Source of the DNA: Gallionella sp.
GTDB lineage: Bacteria > Pseudomonadota > Gammaproteobacteria > Burkholderiales > Gallionellaceae
Length of the DNA stretch: 42,109 nucleotides
Direction of reading: 5' to 3'
NCBI GenBank assembly: GCA_028714895.1
Contig: JAQTLM010000018.1
Span: 1-42,109, forward strand
How positions within the stretch are numbered: the first letter of the stretch is position 1; every line of letters starts with the position of its first letter. Shown here one piece after another: positions 9,954 through 18,670 of this stretch. The position numbers were made by a program, and so were the translations under genes. Below the pieces are notes generated by a model. The model made no database searches. It saw only the letters and a program-made list of their open reading frames with translations, and was not told where the DNA came from.

Positions 9954-10348
9954 TGCTTGGAATCGACACCAATGTTCTTGTTCGTTTCCTGGTTCGGGAC
10001 GACGAGATCCAGTTTGAGAAGGCGCGCAAACTGATCAGGCGTGAAGTTGCAGCAGGGCATCGTGTTTTCGTCAATCAACTGGTTCTCATGGAAACGGAAT
10101 GGGTGCTGCGCAGCCGCTATGTCGTGCCAAAGAATCAGATCACCGAAGCCATTTCCGGCTTACTGAATTCGACCGATATCCAATTTGAGGACGAACCGTC
10201 CATCGAGGAAGCTCTTTTCATCTGGAAGGAGTCAGATGCCGATTTTGCCGATTGCCTGATTGGCGCCAAGAATCGACGGATGGGATGTCGGGCGACGGCG
10301 ACCTTCGATAGGAAGGCATCCAGGTTGCCGGGCTTCATGGCTGCCTGA
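9953..10348 (+). CDS. vapC: PIN-domain ribonuclease toxin (VapC type)
   Basis: 131-residue PIN-domain protein expected to cleave RNA (tRNA or rRNA in characterised family members) when free of antitoxin. The acidic metal site is intact: Asp5 in MLGIDTNVLVRFLVRDDE, a Glu in LMETEWVLRS, and late acidic residues in ESDADFADCLIGA, followed by TFDRKASRLPGF near the C-terminus. Start ATG 9953 overlaps the antitoxin stop. With no truncation visible, the toxin looks functional. The pair lies directly upstream of the large helicase-nuclease gene, and stabilising an accessory segment is a plausible role. Confidence 0.9.
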   Translation: MLGIDTNVLVRFLVRDDEIQFEKARKLIRREVAAGHRVFVNQLVLMETEWVLRSRYVVPKNQITEAISGLLNSTDIQFEDEPSIEEALFIWKESDADFADCLIGAKNRRMGCRATATFDRKASRLPGFMAA

Positions 10349-10748
10349 CAATTCAGCCATTTCCAAAACGCAAAATTTCGATAATCGCTTTCGGGATGGC
10401 TATAACCATAGCTCGGCGGGCACTTGGTGCCAGGAACGGCTACTCGAAGTATCTAGACATTTCGGTATATTGACCATCTGGCAGGTACGGGCTAAGGTGC
10501 CCCCATGACCAGCCGGACAAAACAAAAATGATGAAGCAAAAAAATAATTCGAGCATTAATTTCAGCGAAAAGGCCAGACTGAGCAGAAGGCGAATCAGTT
10601 CGGAAGAGTGGCACCGAAACGCAGCCAGATTTTGGATCTGGAACTAGAGATGAAGAGTGCAAAAAACATAATGCGAAGCTGACCCCTTTCCTTACTAGCA
10701 AAAGCTATACTTCCCTATGTGTCATTATACTGAGCCGTCGAGAGCGCT
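10349..10748. other. 400 bp non-coding stretch between vapC and the helicase gene
   Basis: No convincing gene. One 39-codon frame begins at ATG 10528 with no recognisable product. Base composition is more A-rich than the core genes. A possible -10 box TATACT lies near 10725, about 20 bp before the helicase ATG, but no good -35 partner is seen. The helicase start has only a weak ribosome-binding site (GAGAGCG). It looks like scar sequence from past insertions. Confidence 0.5.
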
Positions 10749-13700
10749 ATGTCAGATGATCAAGAAGCAGTGAAAGTTGAGCTTGGCGAGGAACTTTTCC
10801 CCAAAGGTTTGAGCGTTACTAGCGGTCTGGAAAAGATACGGAAACGCCTTCTCGACCTGACACTGCGAAACAAGCTCATAAACTTCTATAAGCTATCTGG
10901 CGGACGACCCGCAGGCAAGCTTCTGCGAATCATTGATGCTTCTCCTGATAAGCTGTTCGATGCACTCTATATAGAAGGCCGCAGTGTTGAAATCCTGCCA
11001 GTTCCGGAACCACTCAAGAAGGACTGGGAAAAAAACGAGGCGGGACTAGCTAAGAAACCAGACATAAGAGTCCATGCCCTGCGATGCGATATCAATCCCA
11101 GCTTTGATCTTGACGATGCGAGCGGAAATGAACTGCAAGCCTTGGCCTACCCCGAGGAGCTTGAAGCGACCCTGAAAAAAATTGACCAAGCTGCCCGGCT
11201 ATCAGTGGAAGAAACGGGCACGAACATCCTGCACCTAGTGTTCGGTTTCCTCGAATGGTACGAATCAGAGGAATCAGAGGTATCCCTACGTGCCCCATTG
11301 CTGATTCTGCCCGTCCTGCTCAAACGCGGTGGCGTTAATCCAGAGACAGGCTATTTCCGCTACTCGCTCGAATATAGTGGGGAGGACATAGTTGAAAATA
11401 TCACCCTGCGCTACAAGATGGCCCGAGATTTCGGGTTGGAGTTACCCCCGCTATCAGAACTCGAAACACCTGCGCAGTATTTCCTGAAAATCGCAGAGTT
11501 TGCTAAGCCACGGCTTAATTGGAAGGTCCGCATTGAGTCATGTCTATGCATGCTCTCGTTCGGCAAACTGCTGATGTACCTAGATTTGGATCCTAGCAAG
11601 TGGCCAGCATTTGAAGATCTATCCAAGAACGTTCTGCTAAAAGCACTGTTTGAAGGAGCGGATAGAGGCGAAACGCAATCTTTCGCAACTGAGTACGCAA
11701 TCGACGATAACGTAGAAGCTTCAGCTATTCCTATTATCTATGACGCAGATAGTTCCCAGCACAGTGCGTTGATCGATGCTCTCAAGGGGCAGAACCTTGT
11801 CATCGAAGGGCCGCCTGGTACAGGAAAGTCCCAAACCATCACCAACCTCATTGCCGCTGCACTGGCTACGGGTAAAACTGTATTGTTTATTTCCGAGAAG
11901 CTAGCTGCCCTTGAAGTAGTGAGACGAAACCTTGACAGGGCTGGGCTGGGGAAATTTTGTCTTGAGCTTCACAGTCACAAAACGCAGAAGAAAAGGCTGC
12001 TGGAGGACATCAAACTTCGCAAGGAAGCAAAGTTTCAGCATCCAGCAGAGCTTGGGCAAAAACTCGACGAATTGGAAGATAAGCGGGTAAGGCTCAAACA
12101 GTATGAACAGTCAATAAACACCATCATTGACAATAGACTCGACAAGTCTGTCCACACAATTCTCTGGTCGGCCGAGCGCCATCGTAGTGCTCTTGGCGAC
12201 AAAGCTAACTTGCTTGGTGGACTGACCCTAACGGACGCAACAGATACAACCTCGTTTGAGTTTGCCAAACGGCAGGAAGCTATTTCGCAATTGGTCAAGC
12301 ATTTTGAAGATGTCGCAGACTGGGGTGCAGCAAGCCCATGGTTCGGCTATGTGCCGCACAACTTGCTATTTGGTGACGACCAAGTGGTTAGCCAAGCACT
12401 GACGAAACTAATGAACGATACGGTTACTGCCCAAGAGTTACTCTCAAAGGCAGAAGCAATCATCGGTACCCATCTGCCACAAGATCAGAAAAGGACTGGT
12501 GAGCTGATACAAAAAATAGGGGAAATTAATTCACCACCAGCAGATGGTGTTTTTGACCTTCTGCCCGATTTATATAACGAGAAAAACAGGCAAGCCTTGC
12601 CAGATTTTGAGCGGTGGTTGGCATTCGTTGGGAAGACCGAACCTGTTCTTGCAAGTTCCTTCAAGGAATTTGAGCAGGTGACCGACGCAGACAAGCATTT
12701 TATTGCCAAGCTCTATGCTGACGCATCAGGGCTTAAACAGCAATTTGCAGATGCTTCAATGTTGCGTGCCCGCTCGGCTAAATGCCTGGAATTGAGCCAA
12801 GGGCTGGAGCGAGCCACAAGTGTGCTCGACAGAGCAGGTACGGCATTATCGATTCCCTGCGTGAGCAGAACTGAACTGGGGATACTCGCCAAGGTGGTGG
12901 CGAGTCTTGGCAGTGTTCCGCTTGAACTGATGGATTTGGTAACACCATTGTGGCTGGAGCCGTCTGCCGAAAGCCTTCTGACAACTGCGAGCAAGGAAGC
13001 TGAGGCGATTCGCCACAGTAGGCAGGTTCAGAACACGATATTTACCCTATCGACACTTCCTCAACGTGATCGGCTGGACGAAGCTCTTGGTGCATTCACA
13101 AGTGGTGCGGGATTGTTCCGTGTGTTCAAAAGTGAATGGCGGGAGGCGAGCAACCTCTACAAAAAAATCAGGCTGGGTAAGAAACGATTCTGGCTGGATG
13201 CCGAGCAATGTGCTGATGAACTTAGTGGCTTGTTGGAATATGAGGACGCAAAGGGCAAGTTTGAAGCTAATGCCGAGTACCGAAGACTTTTAGGTGTGTC
13301 CTACCAAGGGATAGATACCGACTTTTCTCGGGTTATGCCCATCGTCAGATGGGAAGCTAAACTACGCAAGGAGCTGAGTGGCTTCATGGGACCCGATAGC
13401 AGTTTTTCCATTCGGAGTTTGCTCGCCACTAAACCAGAGACCCTTGAATGGCTTGCGTCAGTAACCCCCGCAGTAGAAGAACAATGGCAATACATCAAGG
13501 ACTGGGAAGGTTTTATAAATGCTGCCTTTCCTTCTGGTTCAATACCTCCCAAATTGAATTTTGAGTATCCCCGCCAAGTCGCTACAGAACTTCAGCAGAT
13601 AGCACCTCGTCTCAATGAGATTGCTGATGGATTGGAGTCTCTTTTCAAAATTTCCGTAAATACTGAAGACGCTCAAAATTTAAGCCAAGCCTTGGGGGAA

Positions 13701-16082
13701 TTCCGGAATTGCGCTTCCTACATTTCAAGCAGTGTCCTTCCTAGTGTCCTTAAAGGGTATTACAAGGGAACGGCCACTAATTTCGCCCCAATTCGTTCCA
13801 CTTTGACTTGGTGTGAAACGGTATCAAAAACACAGGTTGATTTTGAGTCTTGGTTGCTGGTCCAGACGGCTCTTGAGAGGCTTCAGTACCTCACACAATT
13901 GGCTGAAGGGCTTCGCGGTTATTGGTCAAGTGTCGCCGAATTCCGAAACACACTATCTCAATTTGGTTCCTTGGATTGGGTGCAATGGACTGGAGCGGAT
14001 AGCCCGACAAATACACAAATTGTAGAAAAGGCTGAGAAGGCATTAGGGGCGCTGAATGCTCTGATGAATTGGGCTGATCTTGCCAGAGCTGTCAATATCG
14101 TGAATAGCTACTCTTTAGGCAGACTTGTTGAAATGGCATGGGATAAAACGCTGGAGCCAAAACAGTTAGAAAATGCCTATCAGTATTGCTTCTATCACTC
14201 CATTGCCAAGTCGATAATGCTGAAAAACCCTGTGTTGATGCAGTTCTCAGGCGTGACCCATGCTGATATTCGAAAGCGATTTATCGAGCTGGATAATGAA
14301 ATCATTAAGCTAAACGGGGCGAAGTGTGCTTTCTCCATTTCTGCCCGGACTGTGCCCCAAGGAAATGGAAGAGGTGCGGTGGGAACGTGGACAGAGGATG
14401 CCGTCCTTTCCAATGAAATTTCAAAACAGAAACGGCACATTCCAATTCGCCAGCTTATTAACAGGGCTGGGAAAGCCCTGATAGCCTTAAAGCCATGTTT
14501 CATGATGGGTCCGCTGTCTGCTGCGCAATATCTGGAGGCAGGGAAGCACAAATTTGATATTGTTGTGATGGACGAAGCCTCTCAGTTAAAGCCGGAGGAA
14601 GCTCTGGGTGCGGTTGCACGAGGCAAGCAGCTAATTGTTGTCGGAGATCCGAAACAACTGCCGCCGACCAGCTTTTTTGACAAGATGATCACGGACGAGA
14701 CAAGCAATCCAGATGAAGACTCTGCCGTTGAGGAAGCTGAATCTATTCTGGACGTTTGCTCTCTTATTTTCCAACCAGTTCATAGGTTGCGCTGGCACTA
14801 TCGGTCACAGCATCAATCGCTGATTGCATTCTCCAATCGACATTTTTACAACGAACGTCCGCTAATCATTTTCCCGTCCCCTCACGGGCACTCAAATGGG
14901 TTGGGTATACGCAATCACTATTTCCCAGACGGGCTGTACGAGGGGCACAGGAACAAAGTGGAGGCAGTGAAAGTGGCCGACGCAGTCATCGCTCATTTCC
15001 GCAATTTTCCTGAACATTCACTCGGCGTGGTTACCTTGAATCTTTCTCAACGCGATTTGATTGAAGAAGAAATTGATAGGCGACTGAAGATTTACCCGCA
15101 GGCACAGGAGTACCTGACCCAGTGGCAAAATCAAGGATATCCGTTCTTTGTAAAAAATTTGGAGAATGTCCAAGGTGATGAGCGTGATGTGATCTATATT
15201 TCGACAACTCATGGGCGTCGGCCAGACGGTAAGTTTGTCATGAACTTCGGGCCAATTAATAAAGAGCAGGGCTGGCGACGATTGAATGTGCTTTTTACCC
15301 GAGCAAAAAAACGGGTCGAGGTATTTACCTCGATGAGTCCTTCGGATATCCGGATCGAAGCGGGCACCCCCAGAGGGGTGAAAGCGCTCAAAGACTACCT
15401 CGTGTATGCGCGCGACGAGATATTGGAAGCCCCCGAAATTACAGGGAAGCCGTTTGATAGCGAGTTTGAGGTGTCCGTGGCGGGCATGCTGGCCAATAAG
15501 GGATATGAGATTGTTCCCCAATTGGGAGTTGCTGGGTTCTTTATTGATTTGGCCGTTCGGCATCCAACCCGGCCCGGTGATTTTCTGGCGTGTATCGAAT
15601 GTGACGGGGCTACGTATCACTCGGGCTTGTCGGTACGGGATAGGGATCGACTAAGGCAGGAAGTTCTGGAGCGATTGGGCTGGGAAGGAAAGATTTACCG
15701 TATCTGGTCCACGGATTGGTTCAAGGACCCCAAGAGGCAACAGGAAAAGTTGCTGGATTTTTTGAAGAAATTAGAAGGCATATCGCCACCCTTGGCCGTT
15801 GCGGCTGAGGTCGCCCCAGTGATGTGGGAACAGACCGAACTCATCGCTACTAGCGGGCTTGAAATTGAGGTTGGAGATTTTGTTTCCTATTGTTATATCG
15901 ATGACGAGACCAAAGAAATTTCAGTGCAGATTATTGCGGGAATAAGCAACCCATCTGAGGGGCTAATAAACCAAAATACTCCGCAAGCAAAAGCTCTACT
16001 AGGCTTGTGTGTGGGTGATGAAGAAGATGTAAAACTTCCCTTGGGTAAGAGAAGAATTAGAGTGCTCGATATACAAAGGTAG
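10749..16082 (+). CDS. DUF4011 - SF1 helicase - Vsr-like nuclease protein with GreA/B-like tail (candidate Hhe-type defence)
   Basis: 1777-residue protein, uninterrupted. In order: an N-terminal DUF4011 region (motif DLTLRNKLINF at residues 36-46); SF1/Upf1-like helicase (COG1112) with Walker A GPPGTGKS at 354-361; a long, partly helical insertion of roughly 800 residues; Walker B DEAS at 1275-1278; GDPKQLPP at 1299-1306; the GDERDVIYISTTHG motif; and NVLFTRAKKR from about 1513. A Vsr/MTES_1575-type PD-(D/E)XK nuclease follows from about 1569 (FDSEFEVSV, then IECDGATYH with Glu1617 and Asp1619, and RIWSTDWF). The last about 74 residues (1704-1777) resemble the GreA/GreB C-terminal FKBP-like domain (TPQAKALLGLCVGDEEDV). 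The first three parts match the DUF4011-helicase-Vsr architecture I recall as the single-gene antiphage system Hhe. All helicase and nuclease motifs look intact. Composition is more AT-rich than its neighbours, suggesting transfer. Antiphage function here is inferred. Confidence 0.85.
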   Translation: MSDDQEAVKVELGEELFPKGLSVTSGLEKIRKRLLDLTLRNKLINFYKLSGGRPAGKLLRIIDASPDKLFDALYIEGRSVEILPVPEPLKKDWEKNEAGLAKKPDIRVHALRCDINPSFDLDDASGNELQALAYPEELEATLKKIDQAARLSVEETGTNILHLVFGFLEWYESEESEVSLRAPLLILPVLLKRGGVNPETGYFRYSLEYSGEDIVENITLRYKMARDFGLELPPLSELETPAQYFLKIAEFAKPRLNWKVRIESCLCMLSFGKLLMYLDLDPSKWPAFEDLSKNVLLKALFEGADRGETQSFATEYAIDDNVEASAIPIIYDADSSQHSALIDALKGQNLVIEGPPGTGKSQTITNLIAAALATGKTVLFISEKLAALEVVRRNLDRAGLGKFCLELHSHKTQKKRLLEDIKLRKEAKFQHPAELGQKLDELEDKRVRLKQYEQSINTIIDNRLDKSVHTILWSAERHRSALGDKANLLGGLTLTDATDTTSFEFAKRQEAISQLVKHFEDVADWGAASPWFGYVPHNLLFGDDQVVSQALTKLMNDTVTAQELLSKAEAIIGTHLPQDQKRTGELIQKIGEINSPPADGVFDLLPDLYNEKNRQALPDFERWLAFVGKTEPVLASSFKEFEQVTDADKHFIAKLYADASGLKQQFADASMLRARSAKCLELSQGLERATSVLDRAGTALSIPCVSRTELGILAKVVASLGSVPLELMDLVTPLWLEPSAESLLTTASKEAEAIRHSRQVQNTIFTLSTLPQRDRLDEALGAFTSGAGLFRVFKSEWREASNLYKKIRLGKKRFWLDAEQCADELSGLLEYEDAKGKFEANAEYRRLLGVSYQGIDTDFSRVMPIVRWEAKLRKELSGFMGPDSSFSIRSLLATKPETLEWLASVTPAVEEQWQYIKDWEGFINAAFPSGSIPPKLNFEYPRQVATELQQIAPRLNEIADGLESLFKISVNTEDAQNLSQALGEFRNCASYISSSVLPSVLKGYYKGTATNFAPIRSTLTWCETVSKTQVDFESWLLVQTALERLQYLTQLAEGLRGYWSSVAEFRNTLSQFGSLDWVQWTGADSPTNTQIVEKAEKALGALNALMNWADLARAVNIVNSYSLGRLVEMAWDKTLEPKQLENAYQYCFYHSIAKSIMLKNPVLMQFSGVTHADIRKRFIELDNEIIKLNGAKCAFSISARTVPQGNGRGAVGTWTEDAVLSNEISKQKRHIPIRQLINRAGKALIALKPCFMMGPLSAAQYLEAGKHKFDIVVMDEASQLKPEEALGAVARGKQLIVVGDPKQLPPTSFFDKMITDETSNPDEDSAVEEAESILDVCSLIFQPVHRLRWHYRSQHQSLIAFSNRHFYNERPLIIFPSPHGHSNGLGIRNHYFPDGLYEGHRNKVEAVKVADAVIAHFRNFPEHSLGVVTLNLSQRDLIEEEIDRRLKIYPQAQEYLTQWQNQGYPFFVKNLENVQGDERDVIYISTTHGRRPDGKFVMNFGPINKEQGWRRLNVLFTRAKKRVEVFTSMSPSDIRIEAGTPRGVKALKDYLVYARDEILEAPEITGKPFDSEFEVSVAGMLANKGYEIVPQLGVAGFFIDLAVRHPTRPGDFLACIECDGATYHSGLSVRDRDRLRQEVLERLGWEGKIYRIWSTDWFKDPKRQQEKLLDFLKKLEGISPPLAVAAEVAPVMWEQTELIATSGLEIEVGDFVSYCYIDDETKEISVQIIAGISNPSEGLINQNTPQAKALLGLCVGDEEDVKLPLGKRRIRVLDIQR

Positions 16083-16299
16083 TATGAAATGGCCTATACC
16101 GACCGTCGCCTTTGTGTCGGTAGCGGAAGGCCACACGTGTCCGCTTTAAGGCAGTCTGCAGATTGAGTTCAAGCAAGTGTTACGCATCCGTGAATTTATG
16201 GCGAAACCGGAATGAAACGGATATCATGTGGCGCCTTGTGTTGACGATGTTACCGTCCGCTCTATTCAACGTTTTTATGACCCGATTTTCAATCCACCG
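16083..16299. other. Intergenic stretch before surE with one hairpin
   Basis: TACCGAC and GTCGGTA (near 16097-16103 and 16116-16122) form a 7 bp stem with a 12 nt loop, flanked by GGCC on both sides, shortly after the helicase stop. There is no T-run, so it is not a classic terminator. Nothing else recognised. It marks the downstream edge of the accessory segment. Confidence 0.4.
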
Positions 16300-17049
16300 A
16301 TGCGCATCCTGATCAGCAATGACGATGGTTATTTCGCGCCCGGCTTGGCCTGCCTCGCCGAACATCTTGCCCGTGTCGCCGACATAGTGGTGGTCGCGCC
16401 GGAGCGGGATCGCAGCGGCGCAAGCAATTCTCTCACGCTGGACCGTCCGCTCAAGCTGAGCCGCGCCGCCAATGGCTTTTACTACGTCAACGGTACGCCG
16501 ACCGACTGTGTGCATCTTGCCGTTACCGGGATGCTGGATCAGCAGCCGGACATGGTGGTGTCCGGCATCAATGCCGGGGCCAACATGGGCGACGACACCA
16601 TTTATTCCGGCACCGTCGCGGCGGCAACTGAAGGGTTTCTGCTCGGCATTCCCTCGATTGCGGTTTCGCTGGTAGGCAAGGAGTTCGCCTATTACGAGAC
16701 GGCCGCCAGGGTTGCCGCCGAATTGGTGCAACGCTTTGCCGGACAGACGCATAGCCATCCCTGGCTGTTTAACGTGAACGTGCCGGACGTACCTTATGAT
16801 CAGATGCAGGGCGTCGAAGTGACGCGCCTCGGCAAGCGGCACAAGGCCGAGCCGGTGGTGAAAGCCAGCAACCCGCACGGCGAAACCGTGTATTGGGTCG
16901 GCGCGGCGGGCAAGGCGCAGGATGCCGGCGAGGGTACGGATTTTCATGCGCTGGCGCAACAGCGCGCCTCGCTCACTCCGCTGCAAATCGACCTTACCCA
17001 ATATGGGCAGCTCGATGCGGTTCGGAACTGGCTCGGTCAAATTCAGTAA
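16300..17049 (+). CDS. surE: 5'/3'-nucleotidase SurE
   Basis: 249-residue metal-dependent phosphatase acting on nucleoside monophosphates and linked to stationary-phase survival. The N-terminus [15 protein letters not shown] has the metal-binding Asp8-Asp9 pair, and [20 protein letters not shown] is the second active-site segment. I chose ATG 16300 because it gives this canonical start; an in-frame ATG at 16228 would add 24 residues not found in the family. The stop overlaps the pcm start by one base. Confidence 0.96.
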   Translation: MRILISNDDGYFAPGLACLAEHLARVADIVVVAPERDRSGASNSLTLDRPLKLSRAANGFYYVNGTPTDCVHLAVTGMLDQQPDMVVSGINAGANMGDDTIYSGTVAAATEGFLLGIPSIAVSLVGKEFAYYETAARVAAELVQRFAGQTHSHPWLFNVNVPDVPYDQMQGVEVTRLGKRHKAEPVVKASNPHGETVYWVGAAGKAQDAGEGTDFHALAQQRASLTPLQIDLTQYGQLDAVRNWLGQIQ

Positions 17050-17705
17050 TGAACAAGAGTCTTCACGGTATCGGCATGACCTCGCAGCGCACTCGCGCGC
17101 GCATGATCGAGCGGCTGCGCGAGCAGGGCATCAAGGACGAAGCGGTGCTGGCGGCGATGTACGAAGTGCCGCGCCACCTGTTTGTCGATGAGGCATTGGC
17201 GAGCCGCGCTTACGACGACGTGTCGCTGCCGATCAATTTCAACCAGACCATTTCCCGCCCCTACATCGTGGCGCGCATGATCGAAGTATTGCGCGCTGCC
17301 GGGCCACTCAATCGCGTGCTGGAAATCGGCACCGGCTGCGGCTACCAGGCGGCGGTGCTGGCGCAGGTGGCCAAAGAGGTCTATACCGTGGAGCGCGTCC
17401 AGCCGCTGTATGAACGCGCCAAGCGGCAATTGCGCGATTTGAAGCTGCGCAACGTCAGCGTGCGCTATGCCGACGGCAGCGCCGGATTGCCGGAGGTAGC
17501 CCCGTTTGACGGCATTATCATGGCTTGCGCCGCACCTGTGCTGTCCTCAGCACTAAGGGAGCAGCTCGCGGCCGGTGGTAGAATGGCGCTGCCGGTTGGG
17601 ATGCAGGAGCAGTGGCTGTATCTGGTCGAACGCGATGCCGGCGGATTCCGCGAAACCAAACTGGAACCGGTGAAATTCGTACCGCAATTGATGGGGAAGG
17701 CATGA
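17049..17705 (+). CDS. pcm: Protein-L-isoaspartate O-methyltransferase
   Basis: 218-residue SAM-dependent enzyme that methylates isoaspartyl residues so that damaged proteins can be repaired. It shows the family's N-terminal helix (SQRTRARMIERLREQGI), the substrate-site segment ALASRAYDDVSLPI, and the SAM motif I VLEIGTGCGYQAAVLAQ. The start ATG 17049 overlaps the surE TAA by one base (TAATG), and its own stop overlaps the nlpD start by 4 bp (ATGA). The three genes surE-pcm-nlpD are therefore one tightly coupled operon. Confidence 0.96.
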   Translation: MNKSLHGIGMTSQRTRARMIERLREQGIKDEAVLAAMYEVPRHLFVDEALASRAYDDVSLPINFNQTISRPYIVARMIEVLRAAGPLNRVLEIGTGCGYQAAVLAQVAKEVYTVERVQPLYERAKRQLRDLKLRNVSVRYADGSAGLPEVAPFDGIIMACAAPVLSSALREQLAAGGRMALPVGMQEQWLYLVERDAGGFRETKLEPVKFVPQLMGKA

Positions 17706-18670
17706 AATCGATTCAGCTTTATACATTGTTGGTGACGGCCGCCATATTGGCCGGCTGCGCTTCGAGCGGACAGCGTGCGCCGGTCGTCGAGCACAGCGAA
17801 TCCGCCAAGAAGAAAGCTGTTGCGGTTGAAACGGCACACAAGAAAGTATCGCGCGAAAAAGATTGGCGCCCCCAGGTGCACATTGTGCAGAAGGGCGATA
17901 CGCTGTACAGCATCGCGTTCAATTACGGCTTTGATTACCACGAACTGGCCGAATTGAATGGCATTCAGGATCCCGGCGTGATTCAAATAGGGCAGCAGAT
18001 CCGCCTGTTTCCGGGCAGCGCGACTTCCTCAATTCGTCCTGCCGCCGCAGTTGACAGCAGGCCGATTGAATCGCCGGTCAGGGAGCAACCCAGGCTCGCG
18101 AAGTACGTCTACAGCGAGGCGGCGGTGGCGCAGATTGAAAAGATTCAGGAGCAGACCAAGCCTGAGGTTGCGGCCGCCGCCAAAATGGAAAGCAAACCCA
18201 AACCGGAACCCAAGCCGGAAGCCAAGCCGGAAGCCAAGCCGGAAGCCAAGCACGACGGCAAGACGGATAGCCGCACTGATGATGGCGAAGATGAAGCGCT
18301 GGAATGGAGCATGCCTGCCAAGGGTAAATTGATCGGCGAGTTTTCCGAATCGGCCAACCGCAAGGGCATCGATATCGCCGGCAAACTCGGCCAGCCGGTC
18401 ACCGCCAGCGCACCCGGCAAGGTGGTGTATAGCGGCAGCGGGCTGCGCGGCTATGGCAAGCTGGTCATCATCAAGCACAACAAGACCTATCTCAGCGCCT
18501 ACGCGCACAACGACCAAGTACTGGTGAAGGAAGGGCAGAACGTCACGCGCGGGCAAAAGATTGCCGAGATGGGCAACACCGATGCCGAACAGGTCAAGCT
18601 GCATTTTGAAGTGCGGCGTTTCGGCAAGCCGGTTGATCCGGCGAAATATCTGCCGCTCGGCAAGTCTTGA
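17702..18670 (+). CDS. nlpD: NlpD-type LysM/M23 lipoprotein (amidase activator)
   Basis: 322-residue lipoprotein. Signal peptide with lipobox LAGC, Cys19 as lipidation site. A LysM peptidoglycan-binding domain lies around residues 60-105 (HIVQKGDTLYSIAFNYGF). A charged linker with tandem Lys-Pro-Glu units follows, then a C-terminal M23/LytM domain. The zinc ligands of active M23 peptidases are missing: the usual H of HxGxD is replaced (NRKGIDIAG) and the first H of HxH is Lys (VKLHFEV). This fits NlpD/EnvC-like activators of cell-wall amidases rather than an active peptidase. ATG 17702 overlaps pcm by 4 bp. Confidence 0.93.
   Translation: MKSIQLYTLLVTAAILAGCASSGQRAPVVEHSESAKKKAVAVETAHKKVSREKDWRPQVHIVQKGDTLYSIAFNYGFDYHELAELNGIQDPGVIQIGQQIRLFPGSATSSIRPAAAVDSRPIESPVREQPRLAKYVYSEAAVAQIEKIQEQTKPEVAAAAKMESKPKPEPKPEAKPEAKPEAKHDGKTDSRTDDGEDEALEWSMPAKGKLIGEFSESANRKGIDIAGKLGQPVTASAPGKVVYSGSGLRGYGKLVIIKHNKTYLSAYAHNDQVLVKEGQNVTRGQKIAEMGNTDAEQVKLHFEVRRFGKPVDPAKYLPLGKS
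18197..18250 (+). repeat. 12 bp tandem repeat inside nlpD linker
   Basis: About four and a half copies of a GCCAAGCCGGAA-like unit, coding for repeated Lys-Pro-Glu-(Ala/Pro). The last copies are identical, so copy number could vary between strains and change linker length. Confidence 0.85.
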
